A stretch of DNA of 64,000 bases from positions 1-64,000 of the forward strand of contig JALGVI010000001.1 in the NCBI GenBank assembly GCA_029838215.1. The letters are read 5' to 3'. A program made the position numbers and the translations under genes. Positions within the stretch are counted from its first letter, which is position 1, and every line of letters starts with the position of its first letter. Origin of the DNA: Candidatus Helarchaeota archaeon (lineage in GTDB: Archaea; Asgardarchaeota; Lokiarchaeia; Helarchaeales; RDOG01). This document shows positions 48,546 through 58,139 of the stretch, piece after piece. Under the pieces are notes generated by a model. It had not been told where the DNA came from. It was given only the letters and a program-made list of their open reading frames with translations, and made no database searches.

Positions 48546-49976
48546 ATGAAAAAGGGAATTAATGGTCGTGAGAGAAAAATGAGCGAATTCATTAAAATCG
48601 CAGAGAGAAGGTGGATCGACAAAGAACAACACCATTTTATTTATGAGAAAAGTTATACACCAGAACAGGATGAAGTACTTAAACGACAAGGTGTGGACGT
48701 TTGTGCCGTGACTGAAGTGCGCGGTAGAGAAATACATAACAGAATCGAGTTTAGAAAAGGATCAAGTGTCGCCGTCGTGCCTTGTCTCCACATTGCCGTC
48801 CTGCAGGTAATACATAACCCCGATTCGGAAAGTGGTTTTGAGGAAGTTTCGACCGAAGAACACCCCGACCTGCAGCAGTTGCTCTCGCCAGAGGATCACC
48901 ATTTTGCACTAAGATCAATGGTGCAGTGCCTGATAGAGAGGGGGATCCAAGACACGATGCTCGAATCCTTCAGGCGGGAACGCGAAACGGGCAAGGAACC
49001 GCTAGACTTCAACCACCTGATGCGCATGCAGATCGTAAAGGCACTCATGGAAATTGCCCCTGACGAAACGAAAGAGATGGCATTATTCCTGCTTGAATAC
49101 GTAACAAGTGGCAACCTCGAAAGAGTCAAAACATTTGATGAAGATTTTCATTATGTATTCTTGAGCCCGAAATTTGACTTTGCAGACTTGAAACGGTTGG
49201 ACAAAATCTGTGGGGGAATCCGAGAATTGAACGATGATCTCAAGCTAGATCTCCTTGGCAAAAGAAAACTCCCACTTTGGGCTTTAGAGAAACTGGCAGG
49301 AGATGAAGATCTCTGGATTCGCACCGAGATCGCAAGGAGAAAACACCTGCCAGAGTCGCTAGTTGTAGAATTGGCAGGAGACAAAGATCTCTGGATTCGC
49401 TGCGAGATCGCAAGGAGAGAAGACCTGCCAGAGTCGCTGGTTGTGAAATTGGCAGGAGACGAAGCTTGGGAGGTTCGTTGTGAGATCGCATGGAGAGATG
49501 ACCTGCCAAAGCCGCTGGTTGCAAAATTTGCAGGAGATGAAGATCAGATGGTTCGTCGTTGGATCGCAAGTAGAAGAGACCTGCCAGAACCGCTGGTTGT
49601 AAAATTGGCAGGAGACGAAAATCCCGAAGTTCGCAGTAAGATCGCAAGGAGAGAAGACCTGCCAGAGCCGCTGGTTGTGAAATTGGTAGGAGACGAAAAT
49701 CCCGAAGTTCGCAGTAAGATCGCAAGGAGAGAAGACCTGCCAGAGCCGCTGGTTGTGAAATTGGCAGGAGACGAAGATCCCGAAGTTCGCAGTAAAATCG
49801 CAAGGAGAAAACACCTGCCAGAGTCACTGGTTGTGAAATTGGCAGGAGACGAAGATCCCGAGGTTCGGCGAGCAATCGCAGGACGAAGAGACCTGCCAGA
49901 GGTATTGGTGAAAATGTTAGCAAATGACGAAGATGGAGATGTTCAGAGCGAGATCGAATTGAAACACGATCGCTGA
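48546..49976 (+). CDS. Leucine-rich-repeat-variant (LRV/HEAT-like) protein with nine 26-aa repeats and an unassigned N-terminal domain
   Basis: 476 aa; repeats of the form LPESLVVKLAGDEDPEVRxxIARRxD starting at 49269, 49347, 49425, 49503, 49581, 49659, 49737, 49815 and 49893. Confidence 0.9.
   Translation: MKKGINGRERKMSEFIKIAERRWIDKEQHHFIYEKSYTPEQDEVLKRQGVDVCAVTEVRGREIHNRIEFRKGSSVAVVPCLHIAVLQVIHNPDSESGFEEVSTEEHPDLQQLLSPEDHHFALRSMVQCLIERGIQDTMLESFRRERETGKEPLDFNHLMRMQIVKALMEIAPDETKEMALFLLEYVTSGNLERVKTFDEDFHYVFLSPKFDFADLKRLDKICGGIRELNDDLKLDLLGKRKLPLWALEKLAGDEDLWIRTEIARRKHLPESLVVELAGDKDLWIRCEIARREDLPESLVVKLAGDEAWEVRCEIAWRDDLPKPLVAKFAGDEDQMVRRWIASRRDLPEPLVVKLAGDENPEVRSKIARREDLPEPLVVKLVGDENPEVRSKIARREDLPEPLVVKLAGDEDPEVRSKIARRKHLPESLVVKLAGDEDPEVRRAIAGRRDLPEVLVKMLANDEDGDVQSEIELKHDR
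49269..49970 (+). repeat. Nine tandem 78-bp repeats encoding LRV-type units
   Basis: Constant 78-bp periodicity of (c)ctgccagag..gctggttgt.aaattggcaggagacgaa; units at 49581-49736 are nearly identical at DNA level. Confidence 0.95.
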
Positions 49977-50148
49977 TTTACGGATTTAAATCGTGAGGCA
50001 GTACTGACAATCCTTTTAATTGATAAATCAATTTAGGGAAAGAAAGGCATTCTCTTCCATCAATGAAACTTTTAAAACAAAATTCCTTGAATGCAAGGAG
50101 AATAGATAAATAAAAATAAAAATAGAAAAAAATAGGGATAGTATTTGT

Positions 50149-50469
50149 TTATTTCTCTTCTTCCTCATCCTCGAGCCCTAATTCTTCAAGCTCTTCTAAT
50201 GGTACGGGCGGTGGAGTCGTCAACATGGTCCATCCTATCCACATAGCTATGCCCAAGATTAATATCACGACGATCCACATTGGTAGAATGACGTAGAACA
50301 CCCAATGTGGTACCAGGAATGGTACGCTATATCGTAAATACGTGAACACTGGTACTATGACGGATCCCGCTTGTGTGACCAAGTGAGTAAGATATCCGAT
50401 TGAAAGGTAGATCAGCAAAACCAGTGCTACGATGAAGATCAGAGCTCCGTATATTTTGTCGCGTTGCAT
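50149..50469 (-). CDS. Small membrane protein with acidic C-terminus (paralogue A)
   Basis: 106 aa; MQRDKIYGALIFIVALVLLIYLSIGYLTHLVTQAG...HWVFYVILPMWIVVILILGIAMWIGW...LEELEELGLEDEEEEK; two TM segments. Confidence 0.85.
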   Translation of the reverse strand: MQRDKIYGALIFIVALVLLIYLSIGYLTHLVTQAGSVIVPVFTYLRYSVPFLVPHWVFYVILPMWIVVILILGIAMWIGWTMLTTPPPVPLEELEELGLEDEEEEK

Positions 50470-50787
50470 TTTTTACACGAATCCTCAGAGTATGTCGTGT
50501 CTAACCATCAAAAAAAGAGCGACGGTCGAGTTCCTTACATACCGACTTGGTTTTTGAATATTAATTATATCAAGATAACATGAGATATAGGTTCTCACGT
50601 TATTGAAGTTTGTATTATAAATTTCGTATTATAAGTTTTATTGTGTTTTTGCATGGAATGGCTGGTTGGGGATTTGGGATGTTATTGGTTGTGTTTTTGG
50701 ATTATTGGGGGGGTTTCATTGATATTATAAATGTTTTTGCATAGAAATAGGGTAATATTATTGGATGGGGATGCGTGAGTGTTTATA

Positions 50788-51144
50788 TTAGATTTTTGAT
50801 TTCTTTTTCTTTATTTTTACTTTGAAGTTTGTGTCTTCGATATCTTCCAGGGGGATTTCGGGTTTTGCAGTCATTTTTTGCCATCCGATTCGCATCATGA
50901 TTATAAGAATGATTGATACAGCGATCCACATTGGTAGTATTACAAAAAATGACCAGTGCGGGATGAATCCATATATTTTAGGGACCAGTCCAGGTACTAC
51001 ATGGAAGATGATTTGATCCCATGGAGGGAAAATGTTTTCTCCTGCGAGGGTTACCAGTTGGGTGATGTATCCCAATGAGAGATAGATTAAAGCGGTTATT
51101 ACGACTATGAATACAAGGAGACCGTATATTTTATCGCGTTGCAT
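50788..51144 (-). CDS. Small membrane protein with basic C-terminus (paralogue B)
   Basis: 118 aa; MQRDKIYGLLVFIVVITALIYLSLGYITQLVTLAG...HWSFFVILPMWIAVSIILIIMMRIGW...LEDIEDTNFKVKIKKKKSKI. Confidence 0.85.
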   Translation of the reverse strand: MQRDKIYGLLVFIVVITALIYLSLGYITQLVTLAGENIFPPWDQIIFHVVPGLVPKIYGFIPHWSFFVILPMWIAVSIILIIMMRIGWQKMTAKPEIPLEDIEDTNFKVKIKKKKSKI

Positions 51145-51292
51145 GTTTTTTCACGTGTCCACCAATTTTCATAGAACGGTGGGCATTTCATATTATAAGT
51201 TTAACTAGCATGTAAATGAAATGATTTGAAAAATAATACTTATTAGGAAAATAAGATGTATTTCAAGTGGACCAAGTTTAGAGGAGTGAACC

Positions 51293-52423
51293 ATGAAGTC
51301 AGGTTTGGATGATTTGGACAACATGTACAAGATTGATCCTGCAGGAATGACAGGTGTCATTGAGAGGTTTAGGGATAATCTTGAGCGTGCTAGAAAGATT
51401 GTAGATGAGTGGGAGCGTTCGAATGCAGATATATTGGCGAAGTGGAAGGAGTTCGTGTCGGATATTACTCATATTATTGTTGTTGGCATGGGGGGATCGG
51501 CGATCGGTGGAAATTTAATTATTGATTATTTGTACGACCGATTATCCATTCCTGTTTCAGTATTTCGAGAATATCGTCTCCCTAAATTTGTGAATAAGAA
51601 TCATTTAATCATTTTTGTTAGTTATTCGGGAAATACGGAGGAGACGCTTAGTAGTTTTGCGGATGCCATTTCTCGAGATTGTCATGTCTTGACGATTACT
51701 TCAGATGGGATGCTCGAGCGATATTCTCGGCGTTTCAACATTCCTTTTATAGATCTTCCGGAGGGTCTTCCTCCACGTGGTGCGGTGCCTTTTTTGTCCT
51801 TGCCTTTGTTTTTAGTCTTAGAGAAGTTGGGATTTGTTTCTGGCATTTCAAGTGAGTTGATGGAAGTTCTTGATGTCATAGACAAATTAATGGAGAAAAT
51901 CAATTCTAGGGTTCCAACTTCTCGGAATTTGGCGAAGCAGATCGCCCTTAAAATACATGAAACGATTCCGATAATTTATGCGCCTCCAGGTTATGCGAGC
52001 ATTGCGCGGCGTTATAAATGTCAGATTAATGAGAACTCCAAGAATCCGAGTTATTGGGATGTATTTTCAGAATTGAATCACAATGAAGTGGTTGGTTGGG
52101 AGCATCCTTCGGCTCTTACGAAGAATTTTAGCGTGATCTTGTTGCGTGCCAGCGACGAAACCGAATCGATTAAAGCAAGAATTGAATTGACAAGAAAGAT
52201 CATGCTTGAGCCAGCGGTCAAGGAGATCATTGAGATTAATGCGATGGGCAAGTCAAAGTTATCATCGCTCTATTCATTAATGGTAATCGGGGATTTCATT
52301 TCGTTGTATTTAGCGGTATTAAATGGTGTTGATCCCATGCCAGTGAATAGCATTAATCGGTTGAAGAAGGAATTGAAAGATCGAGTGAATCTAATCGAAA
52401 AAATTGAAAAAACCCTGCTTTAA
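51293..52423 (+). CDS. Bifunctional phosphoglucose/phosphomannose isomerase (SIS domain)
   Basis: 376 aa; HIIVVGMGGSAIGGNLIIDYL, FVSYSGNTEETLSSFADAI, SELNHNEVVGWEHP, GVDPMPVNSINRLKKEL. Confidence 0.93.
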   Translation: MKSGLDDLDNMYKIDPAGMTGVIERFRDNLERARKIVDEWERSNADILAKWKEFVSDITHIIVVGMGGSAIGGNLIIDYLYDRLSIPVSVFREYRLPKFVNKNHLIIFVSYSGNTEETLSSFADAISRDCHVLTITSDGMLERYSRRFNIPFIDLPEGLPPRGAVPFLSLPLFLVLEKLGFVSGISSELMEVLDVIDKLMEKINSRVPTSRNLAKQIALKIHETIPIIYAPPGYASIARRYKCQINENSKNPSYWDVFSELNHNEVVGWEHPSALTKNFSVILLRASDETESIKARIELTRKIMLEPAVKEIIEINAMGKSKLSSLYSLMVIGDFISLYLAVLNGVDPMPVNSINRLKKELKDRVNLIEKIEKTLL

Positions 52424-52697
52424 GTAGATTCATTCATCGGTACGTGAATGGACATACTTGATTGAGATGGGGAACGGAATTTCATCTTGATATATAAAGA
52501 AGGAGGAACAAAGCAAAAAATATAAATTCATTCTTTACTTTTGCACGTTATAAAATTTAATGTACCCTGAGGTAACAAAATCAGTTTGGAGCGAAAAAAA
52601 AGAACGATTTCACTTAAATGTCCCAAAAATGTGGAAGTTCGAGTCGCTTGATAAACGATGTAGAAATGAACGATGACGCAATGAGAATATTCGTGAG

Positions 52698-53114
52698 TTG
52701 GAAAGTTTGAGTAAGAGATTTAAGTATCGCGGTTATTCAATGGAAGAATTGGTAACTTTGCCCATGGATGAATTTGTCAAGTTAATCCCTTCAAGGCAGC
52801 GCCGTTCCTTGAAAAGAGGACTTCCCAAACGACAACAGAAGTTGCTTCAAAATCTACGACGTGCAAAGAAAGCCCTGAAAAAATCCCGGAAGGTCGTGGT
52901 AGTACGCACTCACGTGAGGGATATGATCATCACTCCTGAGATGGTCGGGCTTACCGTTGGCGTTCATAATGGAAAGGAGTTCATCAACGTCGCGATCACG
53001 CCAGAACACATTGGACACTACCTTGGTGAATATGCTCCGACGAACAAAAGAGTTTCTCACGGAAATCCAGGAATTGGTGCAAGTCGAGGATCGATGTATG
53101 TCCCCTTGAAGTGA
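52698..53114 (+). CDS. rps19: 30S ribosomal protein S19
   Basis: 138 aa; [80 protein letters not shown]. Confidence 0.97.
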   Translation: MESLSKRFKYRGYSMEELVTLPMDEFVKLIPSRQRRSLKRGLPKRQQKLLQNLRRAKKALKKSRKVVVVRTHVRDMIITPEMVGLTVGVHNGKEFINVAITPEHIGHYLGEYAPTNKRVSHGNPGIGASRGSMYVPLK

Positions 53115-53239
53115 GATACTCAGCATTGGTTAGGTTATTTTAAGTTCTTTAACTGATTTTGCACGGAATTGAAAAATATTCCACTAATGAAGAGCTTGAT
53201 AATCAACCGACACATAAGATAAATCACGATTATTGTTGA

Positions 53240-53710
53240 TTGAAGATGTCGCCTGAATACGGATATAGCATTAAGAATCTGGACCCAGAAAAAACTTCGA
53301 AAGCCAGTGGACGAGATGTTAGATGCTCGCCAAAAAAGGCCCGAGAGGTTTGTAATGCGATTAAAGGAATGAAATTAGAGGACGCAAAAGAATATCTCAC
53401 GCGTGTCATTAGCTTGCAAGAAGCGATTCCTTTCAAGCGGCATAAGAAGAAGCGTGGTCACAAAAAAGGCTTGAATAAATGGTCTGCAGGTGGATATCCG
53501 CAAAATGCGGCCTATTACGTGTTCACCGTATTGGAAAATGCGGAAGCGAATGCGGAATATAAGGGCATGGATATCGACAAGGTTAAGATAAAGCACGCCG
53601 CCATTTCGAGAGGACCGCTGATCAAGAAAAACATTCCCCGAGCCTTTGGGAGGTCCACTGCTTATTACAAGCACCTCTCTCATATAGAAATTGTTTTAGA
53701 AGAGGAATGA
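53240..53710 (+). CDS. rpl22: 50S ribosomal protein L22
   Basis: 156 aa; ASGRDVRCSPKKAREVCNAIKGMKLEDAKEYL, HAAISRGPLIKKNIPRAFGRSTAYYKHLSHIEIVLEE. Confidence 0.97.
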   Translation: MKMSPEYGYSIKNLDPEKTSKASGRDVRCSPKKAREVCNAIKGMKLEDAKEYLTRVISLQEAIPFKRHKKKRGHKKGLNKWSAGGYPQNAAYYVFTVLENAEANAEYKGMDIDKVKIKHAAISRGPLIKKNIPRAFGRSTAYYKHLSHIEIVLEEE

Positions 53711-53714
53711 AAAC

Positions 53715-54407
53715 ATGCCAGCAAAGGAACATTTTATTACTCGTAGGATTAAAAAAACTCAAGTTGATGAATATTTCGAGAAGGAATTAGAAAAAGCAGG
53801 ATATTCACATATTGACATTCAAAAAACACCGTTGGGTACGCGCGTGATCGTTTTTGCGGCTCGTCCGGGTATTGTTATTGGGAAAAGAGGTAAAAATGTC
53901 AGGCAAATGACGCAGACCCTTGAGGAAGTTTATAACATCGAGAATCCACAGATTGAAGTTGCTGAGATCGAGAACCCCGAGCTTGATGCTCGAGTCATGT
54001 CGAAGCGATTGGCAATGAAGCTCGAGAAGGGAATCCATTATCGCAGAGCAGCATATTCGGTTCTTCGGCGCGTGAAGAGTGCCGGAGCAAAGGGAATTGA
54101 GATCACGATAAGTGGAAAGATAACAAGCCATCGTGCTAGATATAAGAAGTTTCGCGAGGGTTTCGTTGCAAAATGCGGAGAACCCGCGTTGTTATACGTG
54201 AGCCAAGGGATCGCCTACGCGATCATGAAAAAAGGTGTTATTGGCGTCAAGGTTAAGATCATGCATGATGCAGAATTGCTTCCCAATCAAGTCAAGATTA
54301 AATTGGACTTGAAGGAAAATATTTGTCAGAATTGCGGAGCAGAAGTTGCACCAGGAACGGTGACTTGTAAAGAATGCGGTGCAACCTTAATCACGGAATT
54401 AAATTAA
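53715..54407 (+). CDS. rps3: 30S ribosomal protein S3 (with C-terminal zinc-ribbon-like CxxC..CxxC tail)
   Basis: 230 aa; VIVFAARPGIVIGKRGKNVRQMTQTL; C-terminus NICQNCGAEVAPGTVTCKECGATLITELN. Confidence 0.97.
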   Translation: MPAKEHFITRRIKKTQVDEYFEKELEKAGYSHIDIQKTPLGTRVIVFAARPGIVIGKRGKNVRQMTQTLEEVYNIENPQIEVAEIENPELDARVMSKRLAMKLEKGIHYRRAAYSVLRRVKSAGAKGIEITISGKITSHRARYKKFREGFVAKCGEPALLYVSQGIAYAIMKKGVIGVKVKIMHDAELLPNQVKIKLDLKENICQNCGAEVAPGTVTCKECGATLITELN

Positions 54408-54425
54408 CTCATGGAAGCGATATAA

Positions 54426-54635
54426 GTGGCAATCTTGCGAATTAAAGAAATCAGAAAAATGACTCCTGAAGAGAGAATGAAGAAATTAATGAATTTACAA
54501 AACGAATTAAGCAAGCAAATGGCATTAATCTCAAGCGGAGGAGCTTTAGAGAACCCTTCTAAAGCAAAAGTCTTGAGAAGAGCAATTGCTCGAATAAAAA
54601 CCGTCCAAAATGAAGAAAAGCTCGGCAAATCTTGA
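54426..54635 (+). CDS. rpl29: 50S ribosomal protein L29
   Basis: 69 aa; RIKEIRKMTPEERMKKLMNLQNELSKQMALISSGGALENPSKAKVLRRAIARIKTV. Confidence 0.95.
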   Translation: MAILRIKEIRKMTPEERMKKLMNLQNELSKQMALISSGGALENPSKAKVLRRAIARIKTVQNEEKLGKS

Positions 54636-54644
54636 TGATAATTA

Positions 54645-54938
54645 ATGAAAATGACTCAAAAGGAAAAAAAAATCCTGATGCAAGAGTTGATAGGTGCGGA
54701 AATTCGGATTGAGGACGCAACGGACCCTCATTTGAAAAATCTCGCAGGAATCATCATAAATGAAACAAAAAACATGCTCATCATTTCAGAAAAAGAAACT
54801 CGAAAAAACAAGAAAATTCCCAAACGAACGGGAATCTTTCAAATAAAATTAAAGAATGGAATGAAAATCCGCGTGAATGGAAAACGATTGATAAACCGCC
54901 CGGAAGATAGGTTAAAAAAAATGAAGAAATCCCGTTAA
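54645..54938 (+). CDS. rnp1: Ribonuclease P protein component 1 (Rpp29/Pop4)
   Basis: 97 aa; LIGAEIRIEDATDPHLKNLAGIIINETKNMLIISEK, RLINRPEDRLKK. Confidence 0.92.
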   Translation: MKMTQKEKKILMQELIGAEIRIEDATDPHLKNLAGIIINETKNMLIISEKETRKNKKIPKRTGIFQIKLKNGMKIRVNGKRLINRPEDRLKKMKKSR

Positions 54939-54952
54939 TAGGTGCATAAAAA

Positions 54953-55285
54953 ATGGTTCGTAACATAGGTGTGAGAGTAGAAACCCCAACAAAGACATGT
55001 AATGATGAAAAATGTCCTTTTCACGGTAAATTATCGGTTCGCGGAAGGATCTTTGAAGGAAAGGTCGTATCCATTAAATCCAAGCGAACAATTACCCTTA
55101 GACGTGAATTATTGACATTCATTCCAAAGTATGGACGCTATGAAAAACGCCATAGTAACATTCAAGCACATTGCCCTGATTGCCTGACTCCGATTGAAGG
55201 AAAAAAGGCAAAGATAATGGAATGCCGTCCCATCAGCAAGACCAAGAGGTTTGTTGTCATCGAATGTGAATCACCTGAAAAATGA
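54953..55285 (+). CDS. rps17: 30S ribosomal protein S17
   Basis: 110 aa; CPFHGKLSVRGRIFEGKVVSIKSKRTITLRRE, YEKRHSNIQAHCPDC. Confidence 0.96.
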   Translation: MVRNIGVRVETPTKTCNDEKCPFHGKLSVRGRIFEGKVVSIKSKRTITLRRELLTFIPKYGRYEKRHSNIQAHCPDCLTPIEGKKAKIMECRPISKTKRFVVIECESPEK

Positions 55286-55341
55286 TGATTAACAATAGAA
55301 ATTAGAATTTAAGGAGAAATGAACGGAAAAGAGGAATCAAA

Positions 55342-55767
55342 ATGGGTAAACGAAGAGTAAGAAAAGCAATGACATTGCTTCTGCCCAAGCTCTCAAGAGG
55401 AATTCCTACAAATGCAAAATTAAAGAGTTCTGATAATTCGGGTGCTCGAATCCTCAACGTGATAGCAGTAATTGGCATGAAGACGCGCCTGAACAGATAT
55501 CCAGCTGCTCACGTAGGAGATATGATAGTTGCTTCGGTGATAAAAGGTACTCCTGAAATGAGACGGCAAATAATTCGAGCCATCGTTATTAGGCAGCGAA
55601 AGCCCTTTCGAAGAACTGATGGAACGTGGATTCAATTCAGCGATAATGCAGCCGTGGTGACATCTCCTGCAGGAGATCCAAAAGGATCGGAAATTCGCGG
55701 TGTGATAGCAAAAGAGGCTGCAGAGCGTTGGCCACGATTAGCAAGCGTTGCAAGCAGCATAATTTAG
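55342..55767 (+). CDS. rpl14: 50S ribosomal protein L14
   Basis: 141 aa; AKLKSSDNSGARILNVIAVIGMKTRLNRYPAAHVGDMIVASVIKGTPEMRRQIIRAIVIRQRKPFRR. Confidence 0.97.
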   Translation: MGKRRVRKAMTLLLPKLSRGIPTNAKLKSSDNSGARILNVIAVIGMKTRLNRYPAAHVGDMIVASVIKGTPEMRRQIIRAIVIRQRKPFRRTDGTWIQFSDNAAVVTSPAGDPKGSEIRGVIAKEAAERWPRLASVASSII

Positions 55768-55782
55768 AGGAGAACTATAAAT

Positions 55783-56184
55783 ATGAAGAAAACAAAAAAT
55801 CCGGGAAAAAATCGAAAGCGTCAGTTAAATGCTCCTTATCATCGTCGGACTCGCATTTTGAACGTTCACTTGCATCCCGATCTCATAATCAAGCACGGTG
55901 TTAAGCGCCTCCCACTCCAAAAGGGCGATTTTGTAATCGTCACGAAAGGTGAATTCAAGGGAATAGAAGGAAAAGTTGAAAAGATCAATCGAGGAAAGAT
56001 GCAAGTTTTCATTGAAGGTGTAAAAATCGACAAGAAAAGTGGAGGCGAATTTGATTTACCGATTTATCCATCAAATTTAGTAATAAGTAAATTAAATCCA
56101 AATGCAAAAGGCAAGACTCGTAACGAAATCATCAAGCGCAGGAAAAGAGAAGTTAAAGAAGTTATAGAAGAAGAATTGAGTTGA
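55783..56184 (+). CDS. rpl24: 50S ribosomal protein L24
   Basis: 133 aa; RKRQLNAPYHRRTRILNVHLHPDL, LPLQKGDFVIVTKGEFKGIEGKVEKINRG. Confidence 0.96.
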   Translation: MKKTKNPGKNRKRQLNAPYHRRTRILNVHLHPDLIIKHGVKRLPLQKGDFVIVTKGEFKGIEGKVEKINRGKMQVFIEGVKIDKKSGGEFDLPIYPSNLVISKLNPNAKGKTRNEIIKRRKREVKEVIEEELS

Positions 56185-56936
56185 GAAATATGGGTAGTAA
56201 AGGCGGATCTAAGCATTTAAAGCGATATTCGGTTCCAAAGTTTTGGGGACTTCATACCAAAGAGAAGACATGGGCAGTAAAGCCAATGCCAGGACCACAC
56301 GGCATAAATGAATCCATTCCTCTCTTGAATTTAATTCGTGATGTCTTCAAGTTAGCTAATACGAACAAGGAAGCAAAAATTGTTCTTTCCAAAAGAGAAA
56401 TCATGATTGATAACGTGATTCGCACGGAAGCAAAATTTCCGGTTGGTTTCATGGACACGATTGAAATTCCCAAGATAAAGAAGACTTATCGCGTTTTATA
56501 CAAGTATAGACGCGGGTTGGTACCTTTTGAAATACCTGAAGAAGAAAAAAACACGAAATTGTGTCGTGTTATTGGTAAAACAGTCTTAAAGGGAAACAGA
56601 TTACAGTTGAATCTGCACGATGGTCGAAACATCATCATATCAGATGATATTGAAAGAAAAGACGAGTTAAAAAATGTAAAAATTCGAGATGTATTAAAAA
56701 TCACGGTTCCCGATCAAGAAGTCTTAGATATCATCAAATTCAAGGAAGGTAATTTAGTATTAGTAACAGCCGGAAAGCATTTAGGACAGTACGGCGTGAT
56801 AAAAAGCATTATCCAGCGTTTAGGAACTCAAGCAAATACCGTTGTTATTGAAAGCAAGGATGAAACATTTGAAACGAAGCTGGATTATGCATTTGTATTG
56901 GGCGAAACGGAGCCCCTTATATCAGTTGATAATTAA
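56181..56936 (+). CDS. rps4e: 30S ribosomal protein S4e
   Basis: 251 aa; GSKGGSKHLKRYSVPKFWGLHTKEKTWAVKPMPGPHGINESIPLLNLIRDVFKLA. Confidence 0.97.
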   Translation: MRNMGSKGGSKHLKRYSVPKFWGLHTKEKTWAVKPMPGPHGINESIPLLNLIRDVFKLANTNKEAKIVLSKREIMIDNVIRTEAKFPVGFMDTIEIPKIKKTYRVLYKYRRGLVPFEIPEEEKNTKLCRVIGKTVLKGNRLQLNLHDGRNIIISDDIERKDELKNVKIRDVLKITVPDQEVLDIIKFKEGNLVLVTAGKHLGQYGVIKSIIQRLGTQANTVVIESKDETFETKLDYAFVLGETEPLISVDN

Positions 56937-56950
56937 TAGAGGTTTATTTC

Positions 56951-57553
56951 ATGGACGAGGTTGATGACAACATAGTAATGGTGCCTCCCGAACGAGAAAA
57001 GGAAATCTTGGAAGACTGGGAAAAACATCCAAAAAGAATACCTAAAATAGCAAAGATAGCTGTTAATGTAGGTGTCGGTACAAGTGGTGTCAGGCTTGAA
57101 CGAGCAATGGCAATTTTAGAATCGCTTACAGGTCAAAAACCCGTTAAAAGAACCGCAAGACAAACAATTCGAGGTTTCGGTATAAGGCGGTATGAACCCA
57201 TTACTACAATGGTAACTCTTCGAGGCGAAAAGGCAGATGTCTTTTTGAGAAAAGTTTTGGAAATTGTAGATAACAGCATTCTCTACTCTTCCTTTGACCA
57301 ATTTGGTAACTTTTCTTTCGGAATCAAGGAACATATAGAAATTCCAGGAACGGTTTACGACCCAAACTTGGGAATTATAGGCATGGATGTTACCGTTGCC
57401 TTTGAAAGACAGGGTTATCGAATCAGACGTCGGGCATACAGAAGAAAGAAACTCCCTTCACGTCAGAAGTTGAATAAGGAAGAAACCATGTTATTCATGC
57501 AAAAAAATTATGGACTTTCATTCATAAAAGAACGCATTATCACTTACTATTAA
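56951..57553 (+). CDS. rpl5: 50S ribosomal protein L5
   Basis: 200 aa; IAKIAVNVGVGTSGVRLERAMAILESLTGQKPVKRTARQTIRGFGIRRYEPI. Confidence 0.97.
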   Translation: MDEVDDNIVMVPPEREKEILEDWEKHPKRIPKIAKIAVNVGVGTSGVRLERAMAILESLTGQKPVKRTARQTIRGFGIRRYEPITTMVTLRGEKADVFLRKVLEIVDNSILYSSFDQFGNFSFGIKEHIEIPGTVYDPNLGIIGMDVTVAFERQGYRIRRRAYRRKKLPSRQKLNKEETMLFMQKNYGLSFIKERIITYY

Positions 57554-57571
57554 TCAGGATGGACATGAAAA

Positions 57572-57718
57572 ATGGCAGGAAAGAAATATGGGAAAGGAAG
57601 CAGACAATGCACGATATGTGGGACTAGAAGAGCAATCATCCGCTCCTATGGTCTAATGATATGTCGGAGATGCTTTCGAGAACGAGCCTCAAAACTCGGC
57701 TTTAAAAAATATTCATGA
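57572..57718 (+). CDS. rps14: 30S ribosomal protein S14 (zinc type); absent from the supplied ORF track
   Basis: Read directly: [48 protein letters not shown], CxxC...CxxC. The stop overlaps the S8 ORF start. Confidence 0.97.
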   Translation: MAGKKYGKGSRQCTICGTRRAIIRSYGLMICRRCFRERASKLGFKKYS

Positions 57719-58128
57719 ATATGGAGAAGAAGATCATGGTGTTATTAGATCCCCTCGCCAATGCATTATCAAACATTCAGAATAATGAAATTGTTGGAAA
57801 ACAAGATGTTATTATCTCTCCAGCTTCGAAAATCATTGCAGCTACATTGAAAATAATGCAGCGCTTTGGCTATATTGGAGAATTTGAATATATAGATGAT
57901 GGACGTGCCGGCAAGTTTCAAGTACAATTGCTGGGTCGCATCAACAAGGTAAATGTCATAAAGCCCCGGTATTCATTGAAAAAAGATGAATTTGAGAAAT
58001 GGGAAAGTCGTTTCTTACCAGCCAAGGATTTTGGTTTACTAATATTGACGACTTCAAAAGGCATTATTTCTCATACTGAAGCTAAAGAAATGGGTATCGG
58101 TGGACGATTACTGGCTTACGTGTATTAG
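57715..58128 (+). CDS. rps8: 30S ribosomal protein S8
   Basis: 137 aa; [69 protein letters not shown]. Confidence 0.97.
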   Translation: MNMEKKIMVLLDPLANALSNIQNNEIVGKQDVIISPASKIIAATLKIMQRFGYIGEFEYIDDGRAGKFQVQLLGRINKVNVIKPRYSLKKDEFEKWESRFLPAKDFGLLILTTSKGIISHTEAKEMGIGGRLLAYVY

Positions 58129-58139
58129 AGGTTATAAAA

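Noticed and set aside
49240-49923. 227-aa and 151-aa minus-strand ORFs across the LRV repeats
   Set aside because: Antisense ORFs created by the 78-bp in-frame repeat; their repetitive products mirror the sense repeats and there is no independent coding support.
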